A stretch of 64,000 bases of DNA from Gammaproteobacteria bacterium (lineage in GTDB: Bacteria; Pseudomonadota; Gammaproteobacteria; GRL18), in contig JALWRI010000010.1 of NCBI GenBank assembly GCA_026994225.1, positions 17,496 through 81,495 on the forward strand, written 5' to 3'. A program made the translations under genes and the position numbers. The notes below the pieces were generated by a model, which saw nothing but the letters and a program-made list of their open reading frames with translations, had not been told where the DNA came from and ran no database searches. Of this stretch, positions 45,295 through 54,544 are shown piece by piece (positions within the stretch are counted from its first letter, which is position 1; every line of letters begins with the position of its first letter).

Positions 45295-46200
45295 ATGAGA
45301 AATAGCATTTTATTTATTTTTATTACTGCATTAACGATATGGTGTATCTTTTTCATATTTAAACAAGAACCGTCTATATCTGCCCCCTCTTCTTCCAAAG
45401 TCTTGCGTATAGGTATCTTACCAACTAAAAACAAAACCCAATTACTACAACAATATCAACCTTTATTTAATTACTTATCTCAACGTATTGGGATGAAAAT
45501 AAGTACCTCTATTCCTAATAATTATCAAGAATTATTGGATATGTTTAATCAAGATAAAATTGATCTCGCTTATTTTGGAGGTATCACCTTTGTGCAAGCT
45601 CATCAAGCACACCATGCTTATCCTCTTGTTATGCGTGATACCGATACCCGCTTTACCAGTTGGTTTATTACTCAAAAACAAAATATAAAAAAACCTTTTT
45701 CTTATTTTAAAAATAAAAAAATAGCCTTTGGTAATCCTCTATCCACATCTGGCTATATAATGCCTTATTACTATTTACAACAACAAAAACAAATCATTCC
45801 TGAACAATTTTTTAGTCATATAGAATATTCTCCTCATCACAATGCCACCATTAATAAAGTATTACATAATGAAGTTGATATAGGTGTTATTAATCCAAAT
45901 GTCTTAAAACAAATGTTACATACAGGAAAACTTCAAAAAGATATGCTCCATATTGTGTGGGAAACGCCCCCTTATGTGAATTATGTTTGGGCAGTGCAAG
46001 AATATCTTGATGAAGTCATTAAAATTAAATTACTTAATGCGTTCCTTGAATTAGACATGAATAAACCTGTACATCAGCTAATATTAAAAAATATCTCTGC
46101 CAATGCCTTTTTTCCTGTTGATATACATGATTTTAGAGACTTAAAGAATATTCTAAAAGATGTATATAATAATAATCTGAATAAATATGATAAAAAATAA
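45295..46200 (+). CDS. PhnD-like phosphate/phosphonate-type substrate-binding protein
   Basis: 301 residues. An N-terminal hydrophobic segment (SILFIFITALTIWCIFFIF) is followed by a periplasmic-binding fold: VLRIGILPTKNKTQ, YQELLDMFNQDKIDLAYFGG, IAFGNPLSTSGYIMP and VLHNEVDIGVINPNVLK. These are the marks of PhnD/TctC-like proteins. No ABC permease or ATPase is adjacent. The gene ends 14 bases inside the start of the PAS-GGDEF-EAL gene, so the pair is translationally coupled and the binding protein may be a ligand-sensing partner rather than a transporter part. Confidence 0.88.
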   Translation: MRNSILFIFITALTIWCIFFIFKQEPSISAPSSSKVLRIGILPTKNKTQLLQQYQPLFNYLSQRIGMKISTSIPNNYQELLDMFNQDKIDLAYFGGITFVQAHQAHHAYPLVMRDTDTRFTSWFITQKQNIKKPFSYFKNKKIAFGNPLSTSGYIMPYYYLQQQKQIIPEQFFSHIEYSPHHNATINKVLHNEVDIGVINPNVLKQMLHTGKLQKDMLHIVWETPPYVNYVWAVQEYLDEVIKIKLLNAFLELDMNKPVHQLILKNISANAFFPVDIHDFRDLKNILKDVYNNNLNKYDKK

Positions 46201-48907
46201 TAACGCTTCATGGCATAAAAATATTCGCTATTATATTTATGGTTTAATAACTATTATTAGTGGGCTTGCAAGTATTACTTTAAGTTATTACTTCTGGCAA
46301 AATTATTTAACCAATAAAATACAATACACGGCGAATAATTATCATTTAGCAAGTACCTCTCATTATTTGAAGGCCATTATTGAACTACACAAAATACTTA
46401 ATAATACCCCTGATTTTTTGGATATGAGTTCAGATAGTCAAACCAATATCACACAACAACATAATGAAAAGATGATTTCCTATTATTTTATTCAACGGGA
46501 GCTTGAACTTGCTTTATCATTACAGGTCTCTTTTGCTGATAAGCATTTTGATACCTTAACTAATAAATTAAAACATTATTTAACGCTCTTTGAAAAAACA
46601 GATTTCAAACACACTGCGCTTTCTAATATGACATATAATAATATCAAAGGAATGATTATTACTATTGACCAGTTGGTACGCTTACATTTTTTATCTCGTA
46701 ATAGTTTGTTATTACAATTACAATCTGAGGAAAAGCAATATACACAACTGTTTATATTCTTTATCTCAACTATCATGTTAATGGGGATTATTTTAATACA
46801 ACAAAGTTTACATGCCATTGATGAAATTATTCATCAACGTAAGAAAATGGAAAATAAACTTCTTACTCTTAAAAGCAAGGCTGAAGAAAATGAAGAAAAA
46901 TTTAAGTCTATTACCAATCAATCTACTGAAGGGATTACCGTTGCAGATTTAGCAGGCAATTATATTTATGTCAATAGCACATTTTGTGAAATGATAGGTT
47001 ATTCTGAATCTGAATTATTAACCATGAGTGTGTTTGATGTAAAAGCACCTGAACAAGATACCTCTTCGTTTGAACGTTCTAAAAATACAGATGAAGGATT
47101 ACCCATTCACGTTATACTGCAACGTAAAGATGGCAGCAAATTTATTGCAGAAGTCATTGGTAAAAAGTTAAACATTGCTAAACATCAATGTGTAATGGGT
47201 ACTATTCGGGATATATCTGAGAAAATCAGGAGTGAAAAACAAATACGTACTTTGTATCAAGCTATTGATCAAAGTCCTATTATAGTTATCATTACGAATA
47301 TTAATGCAGAAATTGAATTTATTAACCAAACCTTTGAACGTATTACCGGATATACATTAGATGACGTACGAGGAAAAAATCCCTCTCTTTTACAACATAT
47401 TGATTCCCAACATACTGATGTCTATTCAGTGTTATGGGATAACTTAACAAAAGGAAAAACTTGGCGAGGAGAATTACTACAATATACGAAAAAAGGAGAA
47501 AAATTTTATGGCTATACGTATGCCTCTCCTGTGTTAGATGAATATCATACCCCTCACCACTATCTACTTGTTATTGAAGATATCACTTTACGTAAACAAC
47601 AAGAGTTAAAAATATTACAACAAGCACATTTTGATACGTTAACCTCTTTACCTAACCGCTTTCTATCTCTTGACAGGCTGAAACAATTATTAAAAAACGC
47701 AAAACGTAATCAATATAAAGCTGCGGTCTTATTTTTAGATTTAGATGGCTTTAAAAAAATTAATGATAGCTTAGGTCATGACATAGGGGATAAATTACTA
47801 ATTGAAGCCTCTAAACGACTACAAACAGATATACGCAGTAATGATACGGTGGGTCGTCTTGGAGGGGATGAATTTATTATCTTACTCAATGATATACTTC
47901 ATCCTGATGATGCAGGTAAAGTTGCTGAAGCATTGCTTGATCAATTTAGACAAGTATTTAGTATTGATAAACGCAATTTAATGTTAACAGTCAGTATCGG
48001 TATTGCTTTATACCCTGATAATGGTAGTACCGGCTCTGAACTGTTACGTAATGCTGATTCTGCTATGTATAATGCTAAAGCATTAGGACGTAATACCTAT
48101 TCATATTTTACCCCTAATATGAATAAAGAAGTATCCCGTAGACTACAATTAGAAGAACAATTACATAGTGCCTTAGAAGGTAATGAATTTTATATTGTAT
48201 ATCAAGCAAAAATGAATATTCATACTGGTAAGATTGTCGGTGCAGAAGCATTAATACGTTGGAATAACAAACTATTAGGTGAAATATCTCCATCTGAATT
48301 TATCCCTGTTGCAGAACAAACAGGCTTAATTATCCCTATCGGAAGATTTGTTTTAACTCAAGCATTGCACGCTACTTACCATTGGCAACAAAATTATCTT
48401 GATACTTTTAGTATTGCTATAAATTTATCTCCACAACAGTTTAGAGATCCAAATCTTCTCTCTTTTATTCAAGATACGATGCAACATGCTTCTCTTTATC
48501 CTCATTCATTAGAATTGGAAATCACAGAAAATGTTTTACTTACAGGTTATAGTTATATCAATGAGATACTACAAAATATAAATCAACTAGGTATTCATTT
48601 AACAATGGATGATTTTGGAACGGGATATTCCTCTCTCAGTTATCTACGACAATATCCCTTTAAGGTTATAAAAATAGATAGAAGTTTTGTACAAAATATT
48701 AGTGATAATTCCATAGATAGAGAATTACTTAATGCTACGATTGTTATGGCACATGCTCTGGATTTAACAGTTATTGCTGAAGGTATTGAAACAACAAGCC
48801 ATTTAGATTATTTAAAAACTTTACAATGTGATTATGGGCAAGGCTACCTATTTGGAAAACCTTGCTTGCAAGATAGCTTTGATAAGCTATTAAAAGAATT
48901 GACTTAA
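46187..48907 (+). CDS. PAS-PAS-GGDEF-EAL cyclic di-GMP signalling protein
   Basis: 906 residues with TM helices at about 15-37 and 185-205 enclosing a periplasmic region of about 150 residues. Two PAS domains follow at about 240-350 and 355-470 (FKSITNQSTEGITVADLAGN; IIVIITNINAEIEFINQTFE), then GGDEF with intact RLGGDEF and an upstream I-site RSND, and EAL with AEALIRW, DDFGTGYSS and AEGIE. Both cyclase and phosphodiesterase residues look intact. It overlaps the PhnD-like gene by 14 bases and is convergent with rdgB. Confidence 0.95.
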   Translation: MIKNNNASWHKNIRYYIYGLITIISGLASITLSYYFWQNYLTNKIQYTANNYHLASTSHYLKAIIELHKILNNTPDFLDMSSDSQTNITQQHNEKMISYYFIQRELELALSLQVSFADKHFDTLTNKLKHYLTLFEKTDFKHTALSNMTYNNIKGMIITIDQLVRLHFLSRNSLLLQLQSEEKQYTQLFIFFISTIMLMGIILIQQSLHAIDEIIHQRKKMENKLLTLKSKAEENEEKFKSITNQSTEGITVADLAGNYIYVNSTFCEMIGYSESELLTMSVFDVKAPEQDTSSFERSKNTDEGLPIHVILQRKDGSKFIAEVIGKKLNIAKHQCVMGTIRDISEKIRSEKQIRTLYQAIDQSPIIVIITNINAEIEFINQTFERITGYTLDDVRGKNPSLLQHIDSQHTDVYSVLWDNLTKGKTWRGELLQYTKKGEKFYGYTYASPVLDEYHTPHHYLLVIEDITLRKQQELKILQQAHFDTLTSLPNRFLSLDRLKQLLKNAKRNQYKAAVLFLDLDGFKKINDSLGHDIGDKLLIEASKRLQTDIRSNDTVGRLGGDEFIILLNDILHPDDAGKVAEALLDQFRQVFSIDKRNLMLTVSIGIALYPDNGSTGSELLRNADSAMYNAKALGRNTYSYFTPNMNKEVSRRLQLEEQLHSALEGNEFYIVYQAKMNIHTGKIVGAEALIRWNNKLLGEISPSEFIPVAEQTGLIIPIGRFVLTQALHATYHWQQNYLDTFSIAINLSPQQFRDPNLLSFIQDTMQHASLYPHSLELEITENVLLTGYSYINEILQNINQLGIHLTMDDFGTGYSSLSYLRQYPFKVIKIDRSFVQNISDNSIDRELLNATIVMAHALDLTVIAEGIETTSHLDYLKTLQCDYGQGYLFGKPCLQDSFDKLLKELT

Positions 48908-49518
48908 AAATGAGTATGTAATAATGCTTGACGTAGTCTTTGTAATGCTTGCGCTCTATGAGAAATTTTATTTTTAATCATTGGCTCTAATTCTCCTGAA
49001 GCACACTGATGCTCAGGAACATAAAAAACAGGATCATAACCAAAACCATGTTTTCCTCGTATTTCAGTTAAAATCTTCCCTTCCCAAATCCCTTGAGAAA
49101 TTAACGGCGTAGGATCTTTTGCATGACGCAAATAAACAATCAAACAAACAAAACGGGCTGTACGTTGTTCTTCTGGTACATTTTCTAATGCTTGTAATAA
49201 TTTTATATTATTATAATGATTAATATCTTCCCCTTCTGGGGTTTCATCTTTTGCATATCGAGCAGAATAAATACCCGGTACACCTTGCAAATAATCCACT
49301 TCAATACCAGAATCATCTGCAATAGCAGGTAAACCAGTTTCTTCTGCTGCATAACGAGCTTTTAATAATGCATTTTCAACAAAAGTTAAACCGGTTTCAT
49401 CTACTTCATCTAAATTAAAATGAGATTGAGGAATAATCTCCATAGAAAAATCTTGCAAAATTTCCCCAATTTCACGTAATTTACCTTTGTTACCACTTGC
49501 TATGACTACTTTTTGCAT
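48904..49518 (-). CDS. rdgB: XTP/dITP diphosphatase RdgB
   Basis: 204 residues, normal for the HAM1/RdgB family, which removes deaminated purine nucleotides from the pool. Motifs are VIASGNKGKLREI, the catalytic ADDSGIEVDYL, GVPGIYSARYA, GKHGFGYDPVFYVPE and the C-terminal KISHRAQAL. It overlaps the convergent GGDEF-EAL gene by 4 bases and is 36 bases downstream of the CsgG/PG-binding gene on the same strand. Confidence 0.95.
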   Translation of the reverse strand: MQKVVIASGNKGKLREIGEILQDFSMEIIPQSHFNLDEVDETGLTFVENALLKARYAAEETGLPAIADDSGIEVDYLQGVPGIYSARYAKDETPEGEDINHYNNIKLLQALENVPEEQRTARFVCLIVYLRHAKDPTPLISQGIWEGKILTEIRGKHGFGYDPVFYVPEHQCASGELEPMIKNKISHRAQALQRLRQALLHTHF

Positions 49519-49554
49519 ACCTATTTACTCATTCTTTCATCATGTTATTATAAC

Positions 49555-50547
49555 TTACTGTAATTCTTTTAGTTTCTGTACTGTTGTGGTATCAAATTTT
49601 TTTGTAATCTTCAAACCGTAATCATTTTGGAAAGCAGCCAATGCTGAACGGGTTTTTGCACCAGGCAAACCATCAGGTTTTCCACAGTTATAACCTAATT
49701 TATTCAAAAGTGTTTGATACGATTTTATCTTCATACGATAAGCGTATTTACTCTTCATAGATTTTGATTTTTTTGGCGGTCCTTTTTTCTTATCTAAATC
49801 TGCCACAGCTTGTTGCACCAAACGTTGTACCATCGAATCTAGGGTTACCCCCCCACTTTGAGATTGTGAAATACCCAAAATTTTTATAGATTGCGATCCT
49901 ACTTCCATTTTATCTTCAAAATACCCTTGCGTAACAATTTCTGAGCTACGGGCATCCATCACTTTATAATGCATACCAATTATCCAAATCCCTGCATTTT
50001 CAGATTGTTGTAACGAACGGGTTGCAGTAGCCAAATAATAATTCCCCGTTGCCCTACCCAAAAGATTACTAATAGTACGTCCATCAAATTCAACACCCGA
50101 TTTAGCAACCTGTTCTGCTTTTAAAATATCAAATTTAATAAACCATTGTGTTGATCTGAATTTACCTCTACGAAAACGTTTTAATGCCTGAGGATCTCCC
50201 ATATTCACTGCTAATTCTATTTCGCTTAACATAGGGCCTAAATCAGATCGTTCTAATACCCTGAAATTAGCTCTACTTAGCTCTAATTCAGCAAAATCTG
50301 CAATATTATTGCTACTTACTTTTTGTGAGAAAGTGGCATTATTACTCTTTATTTTACCCGGCAAAACAATAACCGTAGGGCCTTTTTGTGCTTTATTTTT
50401 GTATTCAATAGCTTGATATAACGTCTGATCAGCTGCTGCATTGGCTCTTTTTGATGCATCCGTTACAGGTACTCCACCCTGAGTTGCCATACAACCTGAC
50501 AACATAGCAACAAATAAAAGAAAAAAAGAGAATAATAATGATTGCAT
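49555..50547 (-). CDS. CsgG/HfaB-like lipoprotein with peptidoglycan-binding domain
   Basis: 330 residues. Signal and lipobox MLSGC place the lipidated Cys at about 19. Residues about 50-255 are a CsgG/HfaB domain (GPTVIVLPGKIKSNNATFSQ, FRVLERSDLGPML, WFIKFDILKAEQ, GIWIIGMHYKVMDARSSEIV). Residues about 265-330 add a PG_binding_1 domain (YQTLLNKLGYNCGKPDGLPG, TRSALAAFQNDYGL). The CsgG part is clearly paralogous to the gene at 50676. Together these suggest an outer-membrane pore subunit that can also hold the cell wall. It is the last gene of a seven-gene leftward cluster. Confidence 0.85.
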   Translation of the reverse strand: MQSLLFSFFLLFVAMLSGCMATQGGVPVTDASKRANAAADQTLYQAIEYKNKAQKGPTVIVLPGKIKSNNATFSQKVSSNNIADFAELELSRANFRVLERSDLGPMLSEIELAVNMGDPQALKRFRRGKFRSTQWFIKFDILKAEQVAKSGVEFDGRTISNLLGRATGNYYLATATRSLQQSENAGIWIIGMHYKVMDARSSEIVTQGYFEDKMEVGSQSIKILGISQSQSGGVTLDSMVQRLVQQAVADLDKKKGPPKKSKSMKSKYAYRMKIKSYQTLLNKLGYNCGKPDGLPGAKTRSALAAFQNDYGLKITKKFDTTTVQKLKELQ

Positions 50548-50582
50548 GGGACAGTTCCTACTGTTTCATCAGCATATAAAAA

Positions 50583-50647
50583 AGCGGTACAACGCTTGTC
50601 ATTGTACCGTTTTTTAGATGCAAAAAAAAGGCATGACAAAGAATGCC
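50583..50647 (-). terminator. Two terminator-like hairpins between the CsgG paralogs
   Basis: Reading the minus strand, AGGCAT/ATGCCT (50628-50647) is followed by TTTTTTTT, a textbook intrinsic terminator after the CsgG gene at 50676. Next comes CGGTACAA/TTGTACCG (50584-50608), followed by CTTTTTTAT. The last gene, at 49555, may therefore have its own promoter in this gap. Confidence 0.8.
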
Positions 50648-50675
50648 TCATAGCAAAACAATAACTATCATAGCA

Positions 50676-51437
50676 CTATTTTTTCTTATCAATATCTGCT
50701 ACAGCTTGTTGTACTAAACGTTGTACCATAGAATCTAAGGTAACACCCCCACTTTGAGATTGTGATACCCCCAAAATGCGTACCGATTTGCTACCTAACT
50801 CCATTTTATCTTCAAAATACCCCTGAGAGACTTGCTCTGAAGTGCTTGCATCCAGAATTTTATAACGCATACCAATCACCCACACACCAGCGGTTTCTGA
50901 TGATTGAGCAGAACGGGTAACGGTTCCCAGATAATAATTTCCGGTAGCATGACCGAGTAAATTTCCAATTGTACGCCCATCAAAACCGCCACTTGCCTTG
51001 GCAACCTGCTCTGCTTTTAAAATATCAAATTTAATAAACCACTTGGTAGATTTAAACTTACCACGTTTAAAACGTCTTAATGCACGTGAATCACCCATAT
51101 TTACAGCCAGACTTATTTCCTTTAACATAGGGCCTAAATCTGAACGTTCTAATACTCTAAAGTTAGCGTTACTTAACTCTAACTCCGCAAAATCAGCAAT
51201 ATTATTTGCCGTCATTTTTTGAGTAAACGTCATATTATTACTTTTCATTTTTCCTGGTAATACAATCACCGTAGGTCCACGCTTATGCGCATTACGGTAT
51301 TCAATTTTTTGATACAAGGTTTGATCAGCTGCTGCATTAGCTCGTGCAGAAGCACCAGTTACCGGTACCCCTCCTTGTGTTGCTATACACCCTTGCAATA
51401 AAACACCCAACGCTATAATACATAATAATTTATCCAT
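50676..51437 (-). CDS. CsgG/HfaB-like outer-membrane lipoprotein
   Basis: 253 residues with signal and lipobox LLQGC (Cys17). The CsgG/HfaB domain fills the protein (GPTVIVLPGKMKSNNMTFTQ, FRVLERSDLGPML, FGGHATGN-like AGVWVIGMRYKIL). It is very similar to the neighbour at 49555 across the whole domain, including the shared CIATQGGVPVT and QSQSGGVTLDSMVQRLVQQA segments, but lacks the peptidoglycan-binding tail. CsgG proteins form oligomeric outer-membrane secretion channels. No csgA, csgB or csgE-F is present. A tandem duplication is the simplest origin. Confidence 0.87.
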   Translation of the reverse strand: MDKLLCIIALGVLLQGCIATQGGVPVTGASARANAAADQTLYQKIEYRNAHKRGPTVIVLPGKMKSNNMTFTQKMTANNIADFAELELSNANFRVLERSDLGPMLKEISLAVNMGDSRALRRFKRGKFKSTKWFIKFDILKAEQVAKASGGFDGRTIGNLLGHATGNYYLGTVTRSAQSSETAGVWVIGMRYKILDASTSEQVSQGYFEDKMELGSKSVRILGVSQSQSGGVTLDSMVQRLVQQAVADIDKKK

Positions 51438-51457
51438 TTTTCTATTTTTCCTTTTTA

Positions 51458-52864
51458 TTAAAAATCTTTTACACTATTATACGTTTTTCCTGCCCCTGTA
51501 CTACTATCTTGTAACTTAGATACTGCTTTAGGGTTAAGCTGTGCGACTTTTTCCAACGTTTTTTCATCTTTAATAATTTGTCTTAAACGTTCAGGAGAAG
51601 CCGAAGCTAAAGAAGCAGGCGGTGATTGAGTAAAACGTTTTACTAATTCTTCCGGTGATTCATCACTTTGAAAACTGATTTTCACTACTTCGCCTTGTGC
51701 TGACATAAAACGAAATGCTTTCTCCTTAAATTTTGCATTTAAAGGTTTTACCACTGCAGAATTAATAATACTATTGAAGTTATTACGGCTACCTGTAAAA
51801 TCCATCTCATAAATAGATAAACCATTACCATCAAAACTACGAAAATCTACATTTAATACTGGGCGTAATCCAATTAACTCTTTTTTCAACAATACTCCGG
51901 TATCATAATCAGGTAACCCTAATACCTGTAATTGATAAATACGACTAGGTGCCATCAGTTGCTCTTCAAAAAATTCTTTAGAAAATTCTTTACCTATCAT
52001 CCGACCAATATCTTCTAATGCTGCATCTTCACTTGACCAACTTTTACGCTTAGGTACTTTATTATTAAAATAAACCTCCTCTCCGGTATGGTTATTGATA
52101 CATTTTACTGTCCAGGAGGTTAATACATATTTTGTTACCGTAATACCTGAAGCACGTAAGGTAATACTACGTTTATCAAATTTTGCTTTACCATAAATAG
52201 AAAAATCAGAAGATTTTAAATGTGAAACGGATACTGTTGATTCAGTTTGATTATCAATGGTTGCACGTTCTATCATTTCTGTTTTTAAACGTTTGCTGTA
52301 ATCTTCAGACCAAACCCGATAACCAAATCTGGAAATATGTTCTTTTAAAATATTTTCTGCCACATCAGAGCGAGTCTCTTTTGTGCCACGTTCTGCATCT
52401 CTTGCTGTAACAGCTACTGATATTTTAGGATTACCATATTGTTTTAAATATGAAATACGAGAGGTTCTTGACATTTCTTTTACCGCTTCACTCACTTTTC
52501 CTACATATACCTCTGCTTTTATCAACATATGATAAAAGCCATCATCCCCCAACCAAGGATTACTTTCTTTTATTATGTGTTTAATCAAACCGCTACTTTT
52601 ACTGAGAATACGATCTTCTACCGTAACATAATTTTCCACCAGGGTAGAGCTATCTACAAAAGCACCCACTGCTTTTTCTATTGCCTGACGTTTTGCATCA
52701 CGGCGTAAATCATCCACTAAAATACCTTTATCACGCTTATAGGTATCTGCATTGGGATCAGCTAATCCTTCTGCGGTAACAATCATTGTTTTCGATGCAT
52801 AAACTGGAGAAATACCGCTCAATATCAATACTAGCAGGCATAATATAAGAGATATATTTTTCAT
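51458..52864 (-). CDS. FlgT-like exported protein
   Basis: 468 residues with a signal peptide (LILCLLVLILSGISPVYA). Residues about 25-130 match the FlgT N-terminal domain, an LPP20-like fold (DLRRDAKRQAIEKAVGAFVD, SSGLIKHIIKES). A middle domain (about 140-330) has an alpha/beta pattern like FlgT-M/CsgG (KISVAVTARDAERGTKET, ERATIDNQTES). The C-terminal 130 residues are unassigned. FlgT forms the H ring of Vibrio flagella with FlgO and FlgP, but no flagellar gene is in the window. It sits 20 bases upstream of the CsgG gene and 2 bases downstream of the 225-residue gene. Confidence 0.75.
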   Translation of the reverse strand: MKNISLILCLLVLILSGISPVYASKTMIVTAEGLADPNADTYKRDKGILVDDLRRDAKRQAIEKAVGAFVDSSTLVENYVTVEDRILSKSSGLIKHIIKESNPWLGDDGFYHMLIKAEVYVGKVSEAVKEMSRTSRISYLKQYGNPKISVAVTARDAERGTKETRSDVAENILKEHISRFGYRVWSEDYSKRLKTEMIERATIDNQTESTVSVSHLKSSDFSIYGKAKFDKRSITLRASGITVTKYVLTSWTVKCINNHTGEEVYFNNKVPKRKSWSSEDAALEDIGRMIGKEFSKEFFEEQLMAPSRIYQLQVLGLPDYDTGVLLKKELIGLRPVLNVDFRSFDGNGLSIYEMDFTGSRNNFNSIINSAVVKPLNAKFKEKAFRFMSAQGEVVKISFQSDESPEELVKRFTQSPPASLASASPERLRQIIKDEKTLEKVAQLNPKAVSKLQDSSTGAGKTYNSVKDF

Positions 52865-52866
52865 TT

Positions 52867-53544
52867 TTATTTTCCTTCATGCTCAGTTGCATAGTTACAC
52901 AAATTTTTATATAAATAGGCAACAATAGAATTAGCACGTTCACGAGTTAATTTTAAGGCTACCGATACTATATCTGCACCAGCGAAAGAATCCCCTTTTG
53001 CAGAAGTATGTGATATTGCTGCCCCAGTTGCAGATTGTAGGCTAAAATCCATATTAACAAATACTTCATTTACATTAATAATAGGATTACGTTGACTTAA
53101 CGTAGTAATATGTGCTTTTAGTATATAATCTGCACCTAATTCGCTTGCAGCATTAACCGCTGCATCCAAATCATTATTTAAGTAGGCTTTTTGCTCTGCA
53201 TCAGCAATATGATCTTGTATTTCTTTTGGTGTATAAGTTTTAAATCCAGTACGACGTAAACGGCTATTAATTTCTTCAAATAATACATGATATTTTCTAC
53301 TTATGGCATAACGGTGCTTACCATTATGTAACTCCGATACCACTACCATAATTCTACTCGCTTTTACCTTTTCAGGACAATGCGTACGCAAGTTACGCTG
53401 ATTACGCTCTCTGACCATTTGACGCTGCATATATTCTTTTTCTTCTTCTGCTTCTTCATATTCACTAAAAGAAAAGGCATAGGCTTGATGAATACCCGAA
53501 AAAAGGAGTAAACATAAGGAAATACATATTTTAATCATAATCAA
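52867..53544 (-). CDS. Exported CsgG/FlgO-like hypothetical protein
   Basis: 225 residues with signal peptide (ICISLCLLLFSGIHQAYA). An acidic/basic coil (EYEEAEEEKEYMQRQMV) at about 28-50 is followed by an alpha/beta domain whose order fits the CsgG/FlgO fold: SRIMVVVSE, FEEINSRLRRTGFKTYTPKE, AASELGADYILKAHITTL and VFVNMDFSLQSATG. It is a distant match and could be something else. It ends 2 bases before the FlgT-like gene, arguing for one functional unit. Confidence 0.6.
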   Translation of the reverse strand: MIMIKICISLCLLLFSGIHQAYAFSFSEYEEAEEEKEYMQRQMVRERNQRNLRTHCPEKVKASRIMVVVSELHNGKHRYAISRKYHVLFEEINSRLRRTGFKTYTPKEIQDHIADAEQKAYLNNDLDAAVNAASELGADYILKAHITTLSQRNPIINVNEVFVNMDFSLQSATGAAISHTSAKGDSFAGADIVSVALKLTRERANSIVAYLYKNLCNYATEHEGK

Positions 53545-53587
53545 AAATATCCATATTATTAGTATTATTTAATAGATAACATCAACA

Positions 53588-53609
53588 ACAGGGTATCATC
53601 ATACCCTGT
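53588..53609. terminator. Hairpin between the LPP20-like and the CsgG/FlgO-like genes
   Basis: Perfect ACAGGGTAT/ATACCCTGT stem (9 bp) with loop CATC. The T-rich run follows on the plus strand, so on the minus strand, where the genes lie, it would act more as an RNA-stability or attenuation hairpin. Confidence 0.55.
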
Positions 53610-53617
53610 TTTATTTT

Positions 53618-54490
53618 TTAATATAATTGTGATGCACCACCAGGATTATATGTTGGTGCGCCAGGATAACCCGTGCCTTTACGTTCTGGCATAGGCGTTA
53701 CTGGAATATTTAATGATCCTTCCTGAATTTGACTTGAAGTGCTACGTAAATTATTACCATAGCTTGGGGCATTTGCTTCTGAATAATCATCTTTTTGAGC
53801 ACCGGCTCCTTCTACTTCAATAACATCACCTTGATAGCGAATACGTTGTCCTAATACATCTTCTACTTGACCTAAACGTAATGCCATTTTTACATACGCA
53901 TCCCCATCTTGATCCCAACGATAACCAGTGATTTCTGCCCCATAAATAGCTGCCATCATTTTAGTACGAATGGTATCTGATTTTAAAATAAAATCTTCTA
54001 CTGTACTTTCACTTTCTAATGTAAAACCTACTATTTTCTTTGCTAATTGTTTATACGCATCTAACTCCGCTGCACGCATTGCTTTTAATGGCCCGGCCAT
54101 AGCACGAGTAGATGTTGCAAAACCGACTCGCTTAATAATTCTATCACCGAAATCAATTTGCTTACCAATAATATTAGAAACCCGACCTAAGCGAATCGTG
54201 GCGACTACTCGTGCAATATCCTTTTCTCTATCATAAACAATTTCTGTGTATTCAACACCTTTAATAGAAGCCTTTGTTTTTGCATCAATTTTTACTCCTG
54301 ATGCTATCATTTCATCAACACTTTCTTTACTACGTACTTTTAATCCAATAACACTCTCAATAATGGCTCGTTCTGCTACAATTTTTGCCGCATTAATGGT
54401 CATTAATTTTTTACTTCCTGCCATAACAAGATTACTTCCCATAATAATGGAAAATGATAACAAGGATGTAACAAATAATTTATATTTCAT
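53618..54490 (-). CDS. LPP20-like tandem-repeat exported protein
   Basis: 290 residues with signal peptide (SFSIIMGSNLVMA). Two copies of an LPP20-type unit are visible: AAKIVAERAIIESVIGLKVR to ARVVATIRLGRV (about 33-104) and AAELDAYKQLAKKIVGFTLE to VKMALRLGQV (about 140-210). Both have the alpha-helix followed by a Gly-X-hydrophobic strand of FlgP/LPP20 proteins. The C-terminal 60 residues are low-complexity with Pro and Gly (NPGGASQLY). No lipobox is seen. Within the cluster it is the natural counterpart of FlgP. Confidence 0.72.
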   Translation of the reverse strand: MKYKLFVTSLLSFSIIMGSNLVMAGSKKLMTINAAKIVAERAIIESVIGLKVRSKESVDEMIASGVKIDAKTKASIKGVEYTEIVYDREKDIARVVATIRLGRVSNIIGKQIDFGDRIIKRVGFATSTRAMAGPLKAMRAAELDAYKQLAKKIVGFTLESESTVEDFILKSDTIRTKMMAAIYGAEITGYRWDQDGDAYVKMALRLGQVEDVLGQRIRYQGDVIEVEGAGAQKDDYSEANAPSYGNNLRSTSSQIQEGSLNIPVTPMPERKGTGYPGAPTYNPGGASQLY

Positions 54491-54544
54491 AATAATGTCC
54501 TCAAAATAAATATATCTCTATTCATATTATTCTTTAATAGTGAG

